A stretch of 64,000 bases of DNA from Oenococcus sicerae (GTDB taxonomy: Bacteria; Bacillota; Bacilli; Lactobacillales; Lactobacillaceae), in NCBI RefSeq assembly GCF_004102045.2, contig NZ_CP029684.2, forward strand, positions 1,550,001 through 1,614,000, read 5' to 3'. Under the pieces are notes generated by a model. It ran no database searches and was not told the origin of the DNA. It worked only from the letters and a program-made list of their open reading frames with translations. Of the stretch, positions 36,655 through 45,152 are shown piece after piece; within the stretch, counting starts at the first letter, position 1, and every line of letters starts with the position of its first letter. The position numbers and the translations under genes are program-made.

Positions 36655-38523
36655 ATGTCAGGGATTAGCATCGTCGTTGTTGGCGGCGGATTCGGCGGCG
36701 TTTATACCGTTAAAAAACTCGCAAAAAAATTTAAGAAAAACGCTCATGTTCATATCACTTTAATTGATAAACATTCTTATTTGACCTACATGACCGAACT
36801 TCATGAAGTGATTGCTGATCGGGTCGAACCAGACGCTGTGCAATACGACTTACAAAGATTATTCAGTCATCGAAAAAATGTCAGTATCGTCACAGATGAA
36901 GTCACTGGTATTGATAAAGAAAACAAGTTGGTCTTAGCTAAAAATGGTCAATATCCCTATGATTACTTAGTTTTGAGTACCGGTTCTCAGCCGAATACTT
37001 TTGCAACACCTGGTGTTGAAGAGTACGGATATATGATCGGATCATTCGAACAAGCCATTGCACTTAAGCACACCATCGAGGAACATATTCGGCTTGGTGC
37101 TGTTGAAAACGATCCAGCTAAACGAAAAAGTCTTTTGTCAATTGCAGTTGTCGGTTCAGGCTTTACCGGGGTTGAAATGATTGGCGAATTAATTGACTGG
37201 AAAACCATTCTCGCCAAGAGAAATAAAATTGATCCGTCCGAAATTAAGTTGTCGTTAATCGAGATGACTGCTAATTTGATGAATATGCTTGATCGTAAAG
37301 ACGCTGCCAAAGGTGAAAAGCATCTGCGTCAACACGGTGTTGAAATTTTAAAAAATACAACGGTCGTACGCGTTGCCGAGGACTATACAGAATTTAAAGA
37401 TTCGACCAAGTTTCCTACTGCAACATTAATCTGGACAGCCGGTATCAAAGCCACTGAAGAAGCACAGACTTTTGGTCTAAAACAAGGCAAAGCTGGACGA
37501 ATCATTACAAATGAAAACGGTCAAGCGCTTGATCAGACTAATATTTATGTATTGGGAGACGGGTCTTTTACGGACGAAAATGGCTCAGGAAAAGGACAAC
37601 CGCAGACAGTTCAAGGATCGGAAGCTGGTGCAGTCGTTGCTTCTAAAAACATTGCCCTATCAATTGCTGGCCAACCTACTAATGCAGTATTTGAAGGCAA
37701 ATATTCTGGTTTCGTTGTATCGATCGGTTCTAAGTACGCCGTCGCCCAGGTCGGTAAAAATTTTCATCTAAGCGGTTTTTTTGCTCAAGCCGTCAAACAC
37801 ATGATCAATATCATCTATTTCGCGCAGATCACAAATGCTTACTATTTATTTAAATACATGCAACATGAATTCTTTAATAATTCCAATGAAAGAAACATGT
37901 TCTACGGTTACCTCAGCAGGCAAGGCAATGTACTTTGGTCAGTCCCGGCGCGATTGTTCCTTGGCGCAACTTGGGTAGTGGACGTGATACCAAAACTTTC
38001 TGGCAAAAATTCCTGGTTTGTGAATAAATTAAGACTTTCTACCTTTGATTGGCTGCTCACTAATACAACTTCTGGGGCTTCAGCAGCTGGCAAAGATGCC
38101 ACCGCGACCGTGACGAAAACAGTAAAGGCAACTTTTTCTCTTTCTTATCAGTATGGCAATCAGCCGATGCTTATTTTCAAACACATTCCAAAATGGTACT
38201 ACAATATTACTAAATTTATGATTCCCAACACTGATGTCGCCTTTTTTATGCAAAAAACAATGACAGTTTTTGAATTATTGATTGGATTGGCCTTGATTTT
38301 TGGCGTCTTTACCTGGCTGTCTTCAGCGGCTTCGGTTGCCTTTGTCACAATTTTCTCACTGAGTTCAATGTTTTATTGGACAAATATTTGGATGATCCCA
38401 ATTGCGATCGCGGTCATGAATGGTTCGGGCAGAACTTTTGGCATTGACAAGTATCTCCAGCCTTGGTTGCAAAAACACTTAGGCAATTGGTGGTATGGCA
38501 AAACAAAATCGTCTTACAAATGA
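36655..38523 (+). CDS. ndh2: EET-type NADH dehydrogenase with membrane C terminus (Ndh2)
   Basis: A 622-residue flavoprotein, the first electron carrier of flavin-based extracellular electron transfer: it oxidises NADH and reduces a demethylmenaquinone. FAD motif VVVGGGFGGVYTVKKLA at the N terminus, NADH motif IAVVGSGFTGVEMIGEL near residue 165, and IYVLGDGSF near 305. Beyond residue about 390 there is an extra region, ending in DoxX-like membrane helices (TVFELLIGLALIFGVFTWL and two more). This extension, about 230 residues longer than the respiratory Ndh at 15513, is the mark of Listeria-type Ndh2. It heads the seven-gene operon. Confidence 0.92.
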   Translation: MSGISIVVVGGGFGGVYTVKKLAKKFKKNAHVHITLIDKHSYLTYMTELHEVIADRVEPDAVQYDLQRLFSHRKNVSIVTDEVTGIDKENKLVLAKNGQYPYDYLVLSTGSQPNTFATPGVEEYGYMIGSFEQAIALKHTIEEHIRLGAVENDPAKRKSLLSIAVVGSGFTGVEMIGELIDWKTILAKRNKIDPSEIKLSLIEMTANLMNMLDRKDAAKGEKHLRQHGVEILKNTTVVRVAEDYTEFKDSTKFPTATLIWTAGIKATEEAQTFGLKQGKAGRIITNENGQALDQTNIYVLGDGSFTDENGSGKGQPQTVQGSEAGAVVASKNIALSIAGQPTNAVFEGKYSGFVVSIGSKYAVAQVGKNFHLSGFFAQAVKHMINIIYFAQITNAYYLFKYMQHEFFNNSNERNMFYGYLSRQGNVLWSVPARLFLGATWVVDVIPKLSGKNSWFVNKLRLSTFDWLLTNTTSGASAAGKDATATVTKTVKATFSLSYQYGNQPMLIFKHIPKWYYNITKFMIPNTDVAFFMQKTMTVFELLIGLALIFGVFTWLSSAASVAFVTIFSLSSMFYWTNIWMIPIAIAVMNGSGRTFGIDKYLQPWLQKHLGNWWYGKTKSSYK

Positions 38524-38575
38524 TTACAATATGAGCTGAAATTCCCTGGTTCAATGTCATCCAAAGTGAGGATCA

Positions 38576-39010
38576 ATGAAGCTCTCCGATAGTTTAAAAA
38601 AATATTTTAAAATGATCAAACCACTGGATTTTCTAATTGTCCTTTCTTTGATCCTGCTCTCTTTTGCACCGCTAATTATTTTTTCTTATCAGGAGCAAAG
38701 CAGGCAGACAGTTGGCAGACAAATTATTTTAACAGCTGTCATTAGTCACGCAGGTAAGGTGGTCCGCAGGATTCAGCTGACTGATCATAAAGGTATTACT
38801 AAATACCGTTTTACAAACGGTGAAGCTTTTAATGACGTTGTTGCTACTGGCAAAAAAATTAAAATTGTAGAAGCAAACTGCCCTGACCAAATCTGCGTCA
38901 ATCACGCCTCAATTGATCGGGCCGGTGAATCAATCGTCTGTTTGCCACATAAATTAATTGTTGAAATCAGATCGAGCAATGGAAAAAATACCGGAGGATT
39001 AGTGAATTGA
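38576..39010 (+). CDS. eetA: NusG domain II protein EetA
   Basis: A 144-residue protein with one N-terminal membrane helix (FLIVLSLILLSFAPLIIF) and an extracytoplasmic NusG-domain-II fold with the signature CPDQICVNHASI and IVCLPHKLIVEI. In Listeria monocytogenes the homologue is needed for EET; its exact role is unknown. GTGAGGATCA precedes the ATG. It lies between ndh2 and eetB as in the known locus. Confidence 0.88.
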   Translation: MKLSDSLKKYFKMIKPLDFLIVLSLILLSFAPLIIFSYQEQSRQTVGRQIILTAVISHAGKVVRRIQLTDHKGITKYRFTNGEAFNDVVATGKKIKIVEANCPDQICVNHASIDRAGESIVCLPHKLIVEIRSSNGKNTGGLVN

Positions 39011-39567
39011 ATTATTCCTCAGACAAAACCAGGCAGTACATCTATATCTCATTACTTTGCGCTCAGGGCGTGATCATTGGCCTGATCGAGCGTATGATTC
39101 CCTTCCCTTTTGCCTTTGCTCCAGGTGCCAAATTAGGATTAGCAAACATCATCACGATTCTGTCTCTATATACATTGCCAGTCTCTGAGAGTTTCCTGTT
39201 AATGATGATGCGTTTAATTCTAACGAGCCTGCTTGGCGGAACAATGTCGACTTTTCTATACTCGGCTACCGGCGCCGGCTTGTCTTGGATCGGCATGCTT
39301 TTGATCAAACAGCTTGGGAATAAACACGTTTCTATGATCGGCATTTCTGCAGCTGGTGGTATTTTATTTAATGTTGGCCAACTAACGGTTGCCAGCTGGA
39401 TCGCTGGTTCTTGGACAGTCATGCTATACATGCCAGTGCTATCCTTTATTGGTATTTTAGCCGGAATCGCAGTCGGTATCATCGCCAATTTTCTTTTTGA
39501 ACACGTCGCAACCTTATCGCGTCTACGCTTTGAATTTAAACAACCCAAAAAGAGGACGCAAGCATGA
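39007..39567 (+). CDS. eetB: Gx transporter family membrane protein EetB
   Basis: A 186-residue integral membrane protein with five or six helices, of the Gx-transporter / heptaprenyl-diphosphate-synthase-component-I type (ERMIPFPFAFAPGAKLGLAN signature near residue 25). It is the usual neighbour of EetA in EET loci. It starts with TTG at 39007, overlapping eetA by 4 bases, with GGAGG 9 bases upstream; it ends overlapping dmkB by 4 bases. Confidence 0.88.
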   Translation: MNYSSDKTRQYIYISLLCAQGVIIGLIERMIPFPFAFAPGAKLGLANIITILSLYTLPVSESFLLMMMRLILTSLLGGTMSTFLYSATGAGLSWIGMLLIKQLGNKHVSMIGISAAGGILFNVGQLTVASWIAGSWTVMLYMPVLSFIGILAGIAVGIIANFLFEHVATLSRLRFEFKQPKKRTQA

Positions 39568-40541
39568 AAATCAATGCAATCTGGGATCAATATCCAATGA
39601 TCAAAGACGAATTAGGTCAAACACTAGATCTTATGGCGCAAAATATTAGAGCTGATAATCAGCCTATTGCTCAGGCTATTTTGCACATGGTTGGTTCTGG
39701 CGGCAAACTATTGCGCCCAGCATACCTATTGCTGTTTTCAATGTTTAAAGCAACCGATCGTCACAAAATGATCGCCCTAGCTGCTGCCGTTGAAACACTG
39801 CATACTGCCACCTTGATCCACGATGATGTGATCGATAGTTCCCCGACCCGTCGCGGCTCAATTTCGATCCAAGAACAATTCGGGCAGAGTACTGCTGTCT
39901 ATTCCGGTGATTATTTATTTATTGTTTGTTTTAGACTGATGTCGAAATATGCAGGTGATTTTCGTGGTATTGAGCGCTACAGTCAGCATATGGAAGCAAT
40001 TTTAAATGGTGAGATGGCACAAACATCCGAGCGCTATGACGTCAATATTTCGATCGATCAATATTTTAAACAAGTTTCCGGAAAAACCGGTCAGCTGTTT
40101 TCATTAGCAGCCTTTTTAGGTGCCTACGAAAGTGGTAATACAATTGCATTTGCCAAGAGAGCTGAACAGATCGGTCTTAAAATCGGCATTGCTTTTCAGC
40201 TGCTTGATGATATTTTAGATTATACGGATACGAGTCAAGAAATCGGTAAGCCGATTCATAAAGATATTCGCGAGGGTATTTATTCAGCACCTTTGATTTT
40301 GGCCATGGCTCAAGATCGGACAGCTCTTGTGCCGCTATTGAAAAAACAAGCTCAAATAAACGACCAGGACCTTCTGATCGCTATCAAACTGGTGATCAAG
40401 CTCGGTGGTATCAAACAAGCCAAGACAATCGCTGACAACTACACACAAGAAGCTTTGATCGGTTTAAAAGAATTACCCGATCTTCCGGCCAAAAAAATTT
40501 TAATCGAAATCACAAGTGCTTTGTTGGAACGGCGATTTTAA
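39564..40541 (+). CDS. dmkB: EET polyprenyl diphosphate synthase DmkB
   Basis: A 325-residue trans-prenyl synthase with LIHDDVIDSSPTRRG (Asp87, 88, 91) and LLDDILDY near residue 213. It should make the side chain for the demethylmenaquinone used by Ndh2. It is a paralogue of hepT at 8524. The GAGGACG ribosome binding site lies in eetB. Confidence 0.88.
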   Translation: MKINAIWDQYPMIKDELGQTLDLMAQNIRADNQPIAQAILHMVGSGGKLLRPAYLLLFSMFKATDRHKMIALAAAVETLHTATLIHDDVIDSSPTRRGSISIQEQFGQSTAVYSGDYLFIVCFRLMSKYAGDFRGIERYSQHMEAILNGEMAQTSERYDVNISIDQYFKQVSGKTGQLFSLAAFLGAYESGNTIAFAKRAEQIGLKIGIAFQLLDDILDYTDTSQEIGKPIHKDIREGIYSAPLILAMAQDRTALVPLLKKQAQINDQDLLIAIKLVIKLGGIKQAKTIADNYTQEALIGLKELPDLPAKKILIEITSALLERRF

Positions 40542-40542
40542 A

Positions 40543-41376
40543 ATGACGATTCTGCAAGTGAAAAACTTAAACTACCATTATTCTCAAATGACTAAAGCAA
40601 GTATCTCAAAACTGAATTTTTCATTAAATTCAGGAGAGTGGCTGACGATTTTAGGAAAAAATGGTTCTGGTAAAAGTACTTTAGTTCACCTATTAGACGG
40701 CCTGCTATTAGCTGATTCTGGGCAAATTATCATTGATGGTCAAATTCTGAGCAAAGAGAATATTTGGTCGATAAGAAAGAAGATCGGTATTGTTTTTCAA
40801 AACCCTGATAATCAATTTGTTGGCGAAACAGTGCTGGATGATGTTGCTTTTGGTATGGAAAATAATGCTGTTACTCGTAAACTAATGTTTCAAAGAGCCA
40901 ACGATGCGCTCCAAAAGGTTAATATGGCAGCCTTTGCAGATCGGCAACCAGCTCGCCTATCTGGTGGCCAAAAACAACGAGTTGCCATTGCTGGTGTGCT
41001 TGTGTTGAACCCAAAGATTCTAATTTTAGACGAAGCGACCAGTATGCTAGATCCAATTGGTCGACAAGAGGTTTGGCAAACTATTAAAAAACTGAGAGAA
41101 AATCATCAGCTCACAGTCATTTCTATTAGTCATGATTTAACGGAAATGGCCTTATCAGATCGCGTAATTGTTCTAAATGACGGAAAAATAACTTTTGATG
41201 GCAAAGCAAAAGCGCTTTTTTTAAAAGACAAACTGCTAAATGATAATGGCTTAAAACTGCCCTTTTTATCACAATTAGTCAAGGATCTACGCCAAAATAA
41301 AATCATGCCATCAGGCAACTTTAAAAACGGGAAGGAGCTTGCAGCACTCATATGGAAATCATTTTCAAGCATGTAG
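40543..41376 (+). CDS. ecfA1: ECF transporter ATPase EcfA (first)
   Basis: A 277-residue ABC ATPase of an energy-coupling-factor module: Walker A LGKNGSGKSTLV, Q-loop FQNPDNQFVG, signature LSGGQKQRVAIAG, and ILILDEATSMLD. I start at the ATG at 40543 (MTILQVKNLNYHY), 1 base after the dmkB stop; the frame is open to 40516. In EET loci the ECF module works with RibU to move flavins across the membrane. Confidence 0.92.
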   Translation: MTILQVKNLNYHYSQMTKASISKLNFSLNSGEWLTILGKNGSGKSTLVHLLDGLLLADSGQIIIDGQILSKENIWSIRKKIGIVFQNPDNQFVGETVLDDVAFGMENNAVTRKLMFQRANDALQKVNMAAFADRQPARLSGGQKQRVAIAGVLVLNPKILILDEATSMLDPIGRQEVWQTIKKLRENHQLTVISISHDLTEMALSDRVIVLNDGKITFDGKAKALFLKDKLLNDNGLKLPFLSQLVKDLRQNKIMPSGNFKNGKELAALIWKSFSSM

Positions 41377-42215
41377 CTTATAGTTATCAAACTCATACAC
41401 CCTTTCAAAATAATGCTTTGGAAGATATTAATTTTGAAATCGCAAGCGGCTCTTTTACATCAATTATCGGTTCGACCGGTAGCGGAAAATCGACTGTGCT
41501 GCAATTGATCGATGGCTTGATCGAACCAACTGGCGGCAGCCTTGCAGTTGGTGATTATTATTTTGATCAGATGACTCATTTAAAAAAATTAAAAAATCTG
41601 CGACAAAAAATAGGTTTTATTTTTCAGTTTGCTGAAAATCAATTATTTGAAGAAACAGTTGAAAAAGATTTGATGTTCGGTCCCTTGAATTTTGCTGTCG
41701 ACCAACAGCATGCCAAAGAAAATGCACGGAAAATTCTGGCAGTTGTTGATTTGCCAGAATCCGTCTTACGCTTATCGCCGCTTGACTTATCTGGTGGACA
41801 AAGACGACGCATTGCGATCGCTGGCGTTTTGATCAATGATCCGCAAATTCTACTACTCGATGAACCGACCGTTGGTCTAGACCCTGAGAATCATCTCGAA
41901 TTGATGGCATTGTTCAAAAAATTAAATCAGCAAGAAAAAACAATTATCATGGTCAGCCACGATATGAACGACGTAGCCAAATATTCTGATCAAGTGATCG
42001 TTTTGAATCAAGGGAAACTTATAAAAAAAGCAAGTCCTGAAATTATTTTCGCTGATGAACCTTTTTTAAAAAGCCAACAGCTGGCTCTTCCAGATACGAT
42101 TGCTTTTGCCAATGAGCTAAAAAAACTCGGCCTCAAATTAGATGAACCGATCAAAGATGAGCAAGAACTTATTTTAGCCATTCGTAAACAATTTTTATTA
42201 AGGAAAAAAATATGA
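41352..42215 (+). CDS. ecfA2: ECF transporter ATPase EcfA' (second)
   Basis: A 287-residue ABC ATPase, partner of the preceding one: GSTGSGKSTVL, FQFAENQLFEETV, LSGGQRRRIAIAG, LLLDEPTVGLD. It overlaps ecfA1 by 25 bases and ecfT by 4 bases, typical of ECF modules. Confidence 0.92.
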   Translation: MEIIFKHVAYSYQTHTPFQNNALEDINFEIASGSFTSIIGSTGSGKSTVLQLIDGLIEPTGGSLAVGDYYFDQMTHLKKLKNLRQKIGFIFQFAENQLFEETVEKDLMFGPLNFAVDQQHAKENARKILAVVDLPESVLRLSPLDLSGGQRRRIAIAGVLINDPQILLLDEPTVGLDPENHLELMALFKKLNQQEKTIIMVSHDMNDVAKYSDQVIVLNQGKLIKKASPEIIFADEPFLKSQQLALPDTIAFANELKKLGLKLDEPIKDEQELILAIRKQFLLRKKI

Positions 42216-43012
42216 ATAGCGACCGCTTGATTCTTGGACGTTATCTGCCAGGAAACTCATTAATTCACCGCTTGGATCCTAGAGTAAAACTGCTGATCAC
42301 GTTCAGTTTTATCCTACTCACTTTTTTTGCTGATAATTGGCAGACTATCACGTTGCTATTCTTGACCGTTTTTCTTTGTCTCGTGATCGCAAAAATTCGC
42401 TTATCATTTTTCTTAAATGGACTGCGGCCAATGATGTGGCTAATTATTTTTACTGTACTAATGCAACTGCTTTTTTCCAGCGGCGGCAAACTTTATTGGC
42501 ATTGGGGCTGGCTCAGCATTTCCCAGCTCGGTATCGCGACTGGTGCAATTGTTTTCTTTCGTTTCGTTTTAATTATTTTTATTTCAACACTGCTGACTCT
42601 GACAACAACGCCAACGCAATTAGCCGATGCGATCGCTAGTTTATTAAAACCCCTGAAAATAGTCCATTTTCCAGTGGACGAAGTTGCATTAATGTTATCG
42701 CTGTCTTTACGCTTTGTGCCAACTTTAATGGATGAAAGCAGTAGGATCATGAATGCTCAACGAGCCCGCGGCGTCGATTTTGGTCAGGGCAATCTTTTTC
42801 AGCAAATGCAATTGATCGTACCGGTTTTGATACCTCAATTTATCGCCAGTTTTTATCGTGCCGACCAGTTAGCTGATGCCATGGAATCCCGAGGCTATCA
42901 CGGTACTGCTGGCAGGACAAAATTCCGTCAATTAAAGCTGCATTGGTTCGATTCAATAGTTGTCATCGCTTTTATATGTTTATTAGCAGCTGTTTTCTTT
43001 TTAAAATCCTGA
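42212..43012 (+). CDS. ecfT: ECF transporter transmembrane protein EcfT
   Basis: A 266-residue membrane protein with the N-terminal LGRYLPGNSLIHRLDPRVKL signature, five or so helices, and the ATPase-coupling motif MNAQRARGVDF and later MESRGYHG. It completes the ECF energising module. No substrate-binding S component such as RibU is in the window. Its 3' end overlaps the converging dmkA by 12 bases. Confidence 0.92.
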   Translation: MNSDRLILGRYLPGNSLIHRLDPRVKLLITFSFILLTFFADNWQTITLLFLTVFLCLVIAKIRLSFFLNGLRPMMWLIIFTVLMQLLFSSGGKLYWHWGWLSISQLGIATGAIVFFRFVLIIFISTLLTLTTTPTQLADAIASLLKPLKIVHFPVDEVALMLSLSLRFVPTLMDESSRIMNAQRARGVDFGQGNLFQQMQLIVPVLIPQFIASFYRADQLADAMESRGYHGTAGRTKFRQLKLHWFDSIVVIAFICLLAAVFFLKS

Positions 43013-43978
43013 AACAGGTATTAAAACACATAATAATAAAATCAATATCTGGGCAGCACCGACAAACAATAAATTGTTAATAGCTGTCTGAAAAGTTGTG
43101 TGTTTATTTTGCTCTTTCATAAAGATTTTGATATTTTTAATCACGTATGGCAGCAGCAGTAAACTTAGTAAACTCCAAAATGGCAGGTAGCTAAAAATCA
43201 CCGAAATAATTATAAAAACAAAGGCTGATGCTGGCCAGAGCGGGTACAGCTGAACAGCCTTTTTTTGCCCTAAATAAAAAGGCAAAGTAAAACGCTCGTT
43301 TTTGATATCTTGCTTTAAATCACAAATATTGTCCGCATACATCACACTGCTATCAAAAATTGCAAAGGGCATGCCTACAAACATTAATTGAATCAGTAAT
43401 GGCAAATTAATCGAAAGCAAAAGGATCCAGCCGCTATGAAAATCTAGTGTGATTGGCAAGTGCGGCATGTTCACAAATGAGGCGATAAAAATCGTTCCAA
43501 AACCTTCAACCGGGCCTGACAGAATTTCGCCCAATGGCAAACGTGACAAAGGAAAAGGACCATATGTATAAAATATGGCCACAGCGATCGCTGCACCGCC
43601 GATAAATAATAAAATCAAATTTGTCCTCAAAACAAGAATGAGACCCATTAGACAGGCAGTCGCAAGCAAACACAACATAAATATCATGACTTGTTTAGGA
43701 TTCAAACGTTCTCGACTGATCACATTAGTTGTTTTTAAATAATTGAGATCTTTGGCTTTTTTAAAATCTTGCACATGATTAAAGCCAGACACAAATAAAG
43801 CAATACAAAATTGGCCAACGAAATAAATCAGCGTATTTAACCAATCAATTCGGCCGAATGCATATTGAGCATATACAACGCCAAACAAAAAAGGCATCAA
43901 GACAGTCGTTTTCTGTGGCAAACTAATCAATTCTAAAAATAGAGGCCAGGTTATTTTATTGTATTTTGCTTCAGTCAT
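43001..43978 (-). CDS. dmkA: EET demethylmenaquinone prenyltransferase DmkA (UbiA family)
   Basis: A 325-residue polytopic UbiA prenyltransferase with FNHVQDFKKAKD near residue 65 (first Asp motif) and NICDLKQDI near 215 (second). It should attach the DmkB-made chain to DHNA to form the EET quinone. It is a paralogue of menA at 7536. It lies downstream of the pplA-like gene, beyond a terminator, so it depends on read-through or a weak own promoter. A TTGGAAA ribosome site precedes the ATG at 43978. Confidence 0.85.
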   Translation of the reverse strand: MTEAKYNKITWPLFLELISLPQKTTVLMPFLFGVVYAQYAFGRIDWLNTLIYFVGQFCIALFVSGFNHVQDFKKAKDLNYLKTTNVISRERLNPKQVMIFMLCLLATACLMGLILVLRTNLILLFIGGAAIAVAIFYTYGPFPLSRLPLGEILSGPVEGFGTIFIASFVNMPHLPITLDFHSGWILLLSINLPLLIQLMFVGMPFAIFDSSVMYADNICDLKQDIKNERFTLPFYLGQKKAVQLYPLWPASAFVFIIISVIFSYLPFWSLLSLLLLPYVIKNIKIFMKEQNKHTTFQTAINNLLFVGAAQILILLLCVLIPVSGF

Positions 43979-44016
43979 TATTTATTTTCCAATTGGTTTT
44001 ATTCAGTACAAAGTAC

Positions 44017-44048
44017 AAAAAAACCTGTGGACAAAATCATCAACAGGT
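44017..44048 (-). terminator. Terminator after the pplA-like gene
   Basis: On the minus strand ACCTGTTG and CCACAGGT enclose a ten-base loop, and T7 follows. It separates pplA from dmkA, so part of the transcription probably stops here. Confidence 0.8.
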
Positions 44049-44065
44049 ATTCTCATTAGCCAACA

Positions 44066-44980
44066 TTAATCTGAGTAAACAATATTTGAAACTTTCAAAG
44101 TTTGTGTGTCACCAGCCTGAGCGCGATTCAGAAGCTGCTGAGCATAGATGATAAATGTCGCAGATGATTCGGTTGCACCAGAAACTGTGTCCACAACAGC
44201 AGATGATTCTTTGGCGTTGTAAGCTTTGATCAATTCCTGATTTAACTTAGGAATATATTCTTGAGGGCCAACACCGCTGACCTTTTTCATGGATTTTTCA
44301 TAAGCAGTATCACTTTGCTTGGATTTACCATTTTTATCAACATAGTCAAAGTTGGACTTCGTTAATTTACCATCAGCGACCGTGATCGAGAAGACGATTC
44401 GGTAACCATGGGCATAATTCTGCTCAGCCAGTTGATAAGTACCATCCTTTAATGCGGCAGTATTATCAATTTTTATCGTCTTATGATTGCCCGCTTGTGC
44501 CGCTTGAACTAGCTGCTGTGCGTAATTCTTAACAGTCCAAGAAGATTCAGTTGCACCTGTCACTGTATCGATCGTCGCGACATCAGCGCCGGCCTTTTTC
44601 CAAGATTTCTGCAGTTTTGGAATATATTCTTTAGGGCCAACACCACTAACTTTTTTCATAGATTTTTCATAAGCTGTATCGCTTTTCTTCGATTTACCCT
44701 TTTTATTAACGTAATCGTATTTAGTAGAAGCGATTTTACCAGCCTTGACCTTCATGGACATCTTCACGCGGTATCCATGTGCATAACCTGTTTCAACCAA
44801 CTTATAAGTTCCGTTCTTCAGTTTTTTGCCAGCGGTTTCTTTGGCAGTTTTTGCAGCCCAAGCCATTACAGATGCACTTGGTAAAATTGCCGGTGCAGCA
44901 ATCGTAAAAGAACTTAAACTCATCAACGCAGCGCTCGTAAGTGCAATGCCCTTTAGCGTCTTACTTACTTTCATAGTCAT
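44066..44980 (-). CDS. pplA: Two-domain extracellular FMN-binding protein, PplA-like, without lipobox
   Basis: A 304-residue secreted flavoprotein with two tandem FMN-binding domains (about 52-168 and 174-296) that are near copies of each other (both contain SDTAYEKSMKKVSGVGP). Each has the ApbE/FmnB flavinylation motif: DTVTGAT (acceptor Thr144) and DTVSGAT (Thr270). In Listeria, PplA passes electrons outside the cell via covalent FMN. The N terminus has a signal peptide (GIALTSAALMSLSSFTIAA) but no cysteine anywhere, and no LPxTG, so it is not a lipoprotein. ATG 44980 has AAAGGA upstream; ATG 44974 is an alternative. Confidence 0.88.
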   Translation of the reverse strand: MTMKVSKTLKGIALTSAALMSLSSFTIAAPAILPSASVMAWAAKTAKETAGKKLKNGTYKLVETGYAHGYRVKMSMKVKAGKIASTKYDYVNKKGKSKKSDTAYEKSMKKVSGVGPKEYIPKLQKSWKKAGADVATIDTVTGATESSWTVKNYAQQLVQAAQAGNHKTIKIDNTAALKDGTYQLAEQNYAHGYRIVFSITVADGKLTKSNFDYVDKNGKSKQSDTAYEKSMKKVSGVGPQEYIPKLNQELIKAYNAKESSAVVDTVSGATESSATFIIYAQQLLNRAQAGDTQTLKVSNIVYSD

Positions 44981-45013
44981 AAAATCCTTTCCCCCGTAAA
45001 ATATGATTTCAGC

Positions 45014-45075
45014 ACTTGTGAATCATATTACAAGTATCATTTTACTCCTCTAAGAGGTATTTGCAAGCGTTTTCA
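45014..45075 (-). promoter_or_regulatory. pplA promoter with cre site and start-site dyad
   Basis: On the minus strand the -35 TTGCAA (45061-45066), a 16-base spacer and -10 TAAAAT (45039-45044). The plus-strand sequence TTGCAAGCGTTTTCA (45061-45075) matches the cre consensus at all defined positions and covers the -35 box, so CcpA should repress. A dyad ACTTGT-N10-ACAAGT (45014-45035) covers the expected transcription start, and CCTCT-A-AGAGG (45047-45057) lies in the spacer. Confidence 0.6.
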
Positions 45076-45091
45076 TTTAGTAAAAAGCAAT

Positions 45092-45149
45092 AAAAAAACT
45101 GTTTGATCTTCAGTTGACTTCGAGCGTCAATACTGAAAAAATCAAGCAG
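45092..45149 (-). terminator. Long hairpin terminator after the DUF1801 gene
   Basis: On the minus strand CTGCTTGAT ... ATCAAACAG forms the outer stem and CAGT-TTGAC / GTCAACTG the inner one, followed by seven T. Confidence 0.75.
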
Positions 45150-45152
45150 CTT

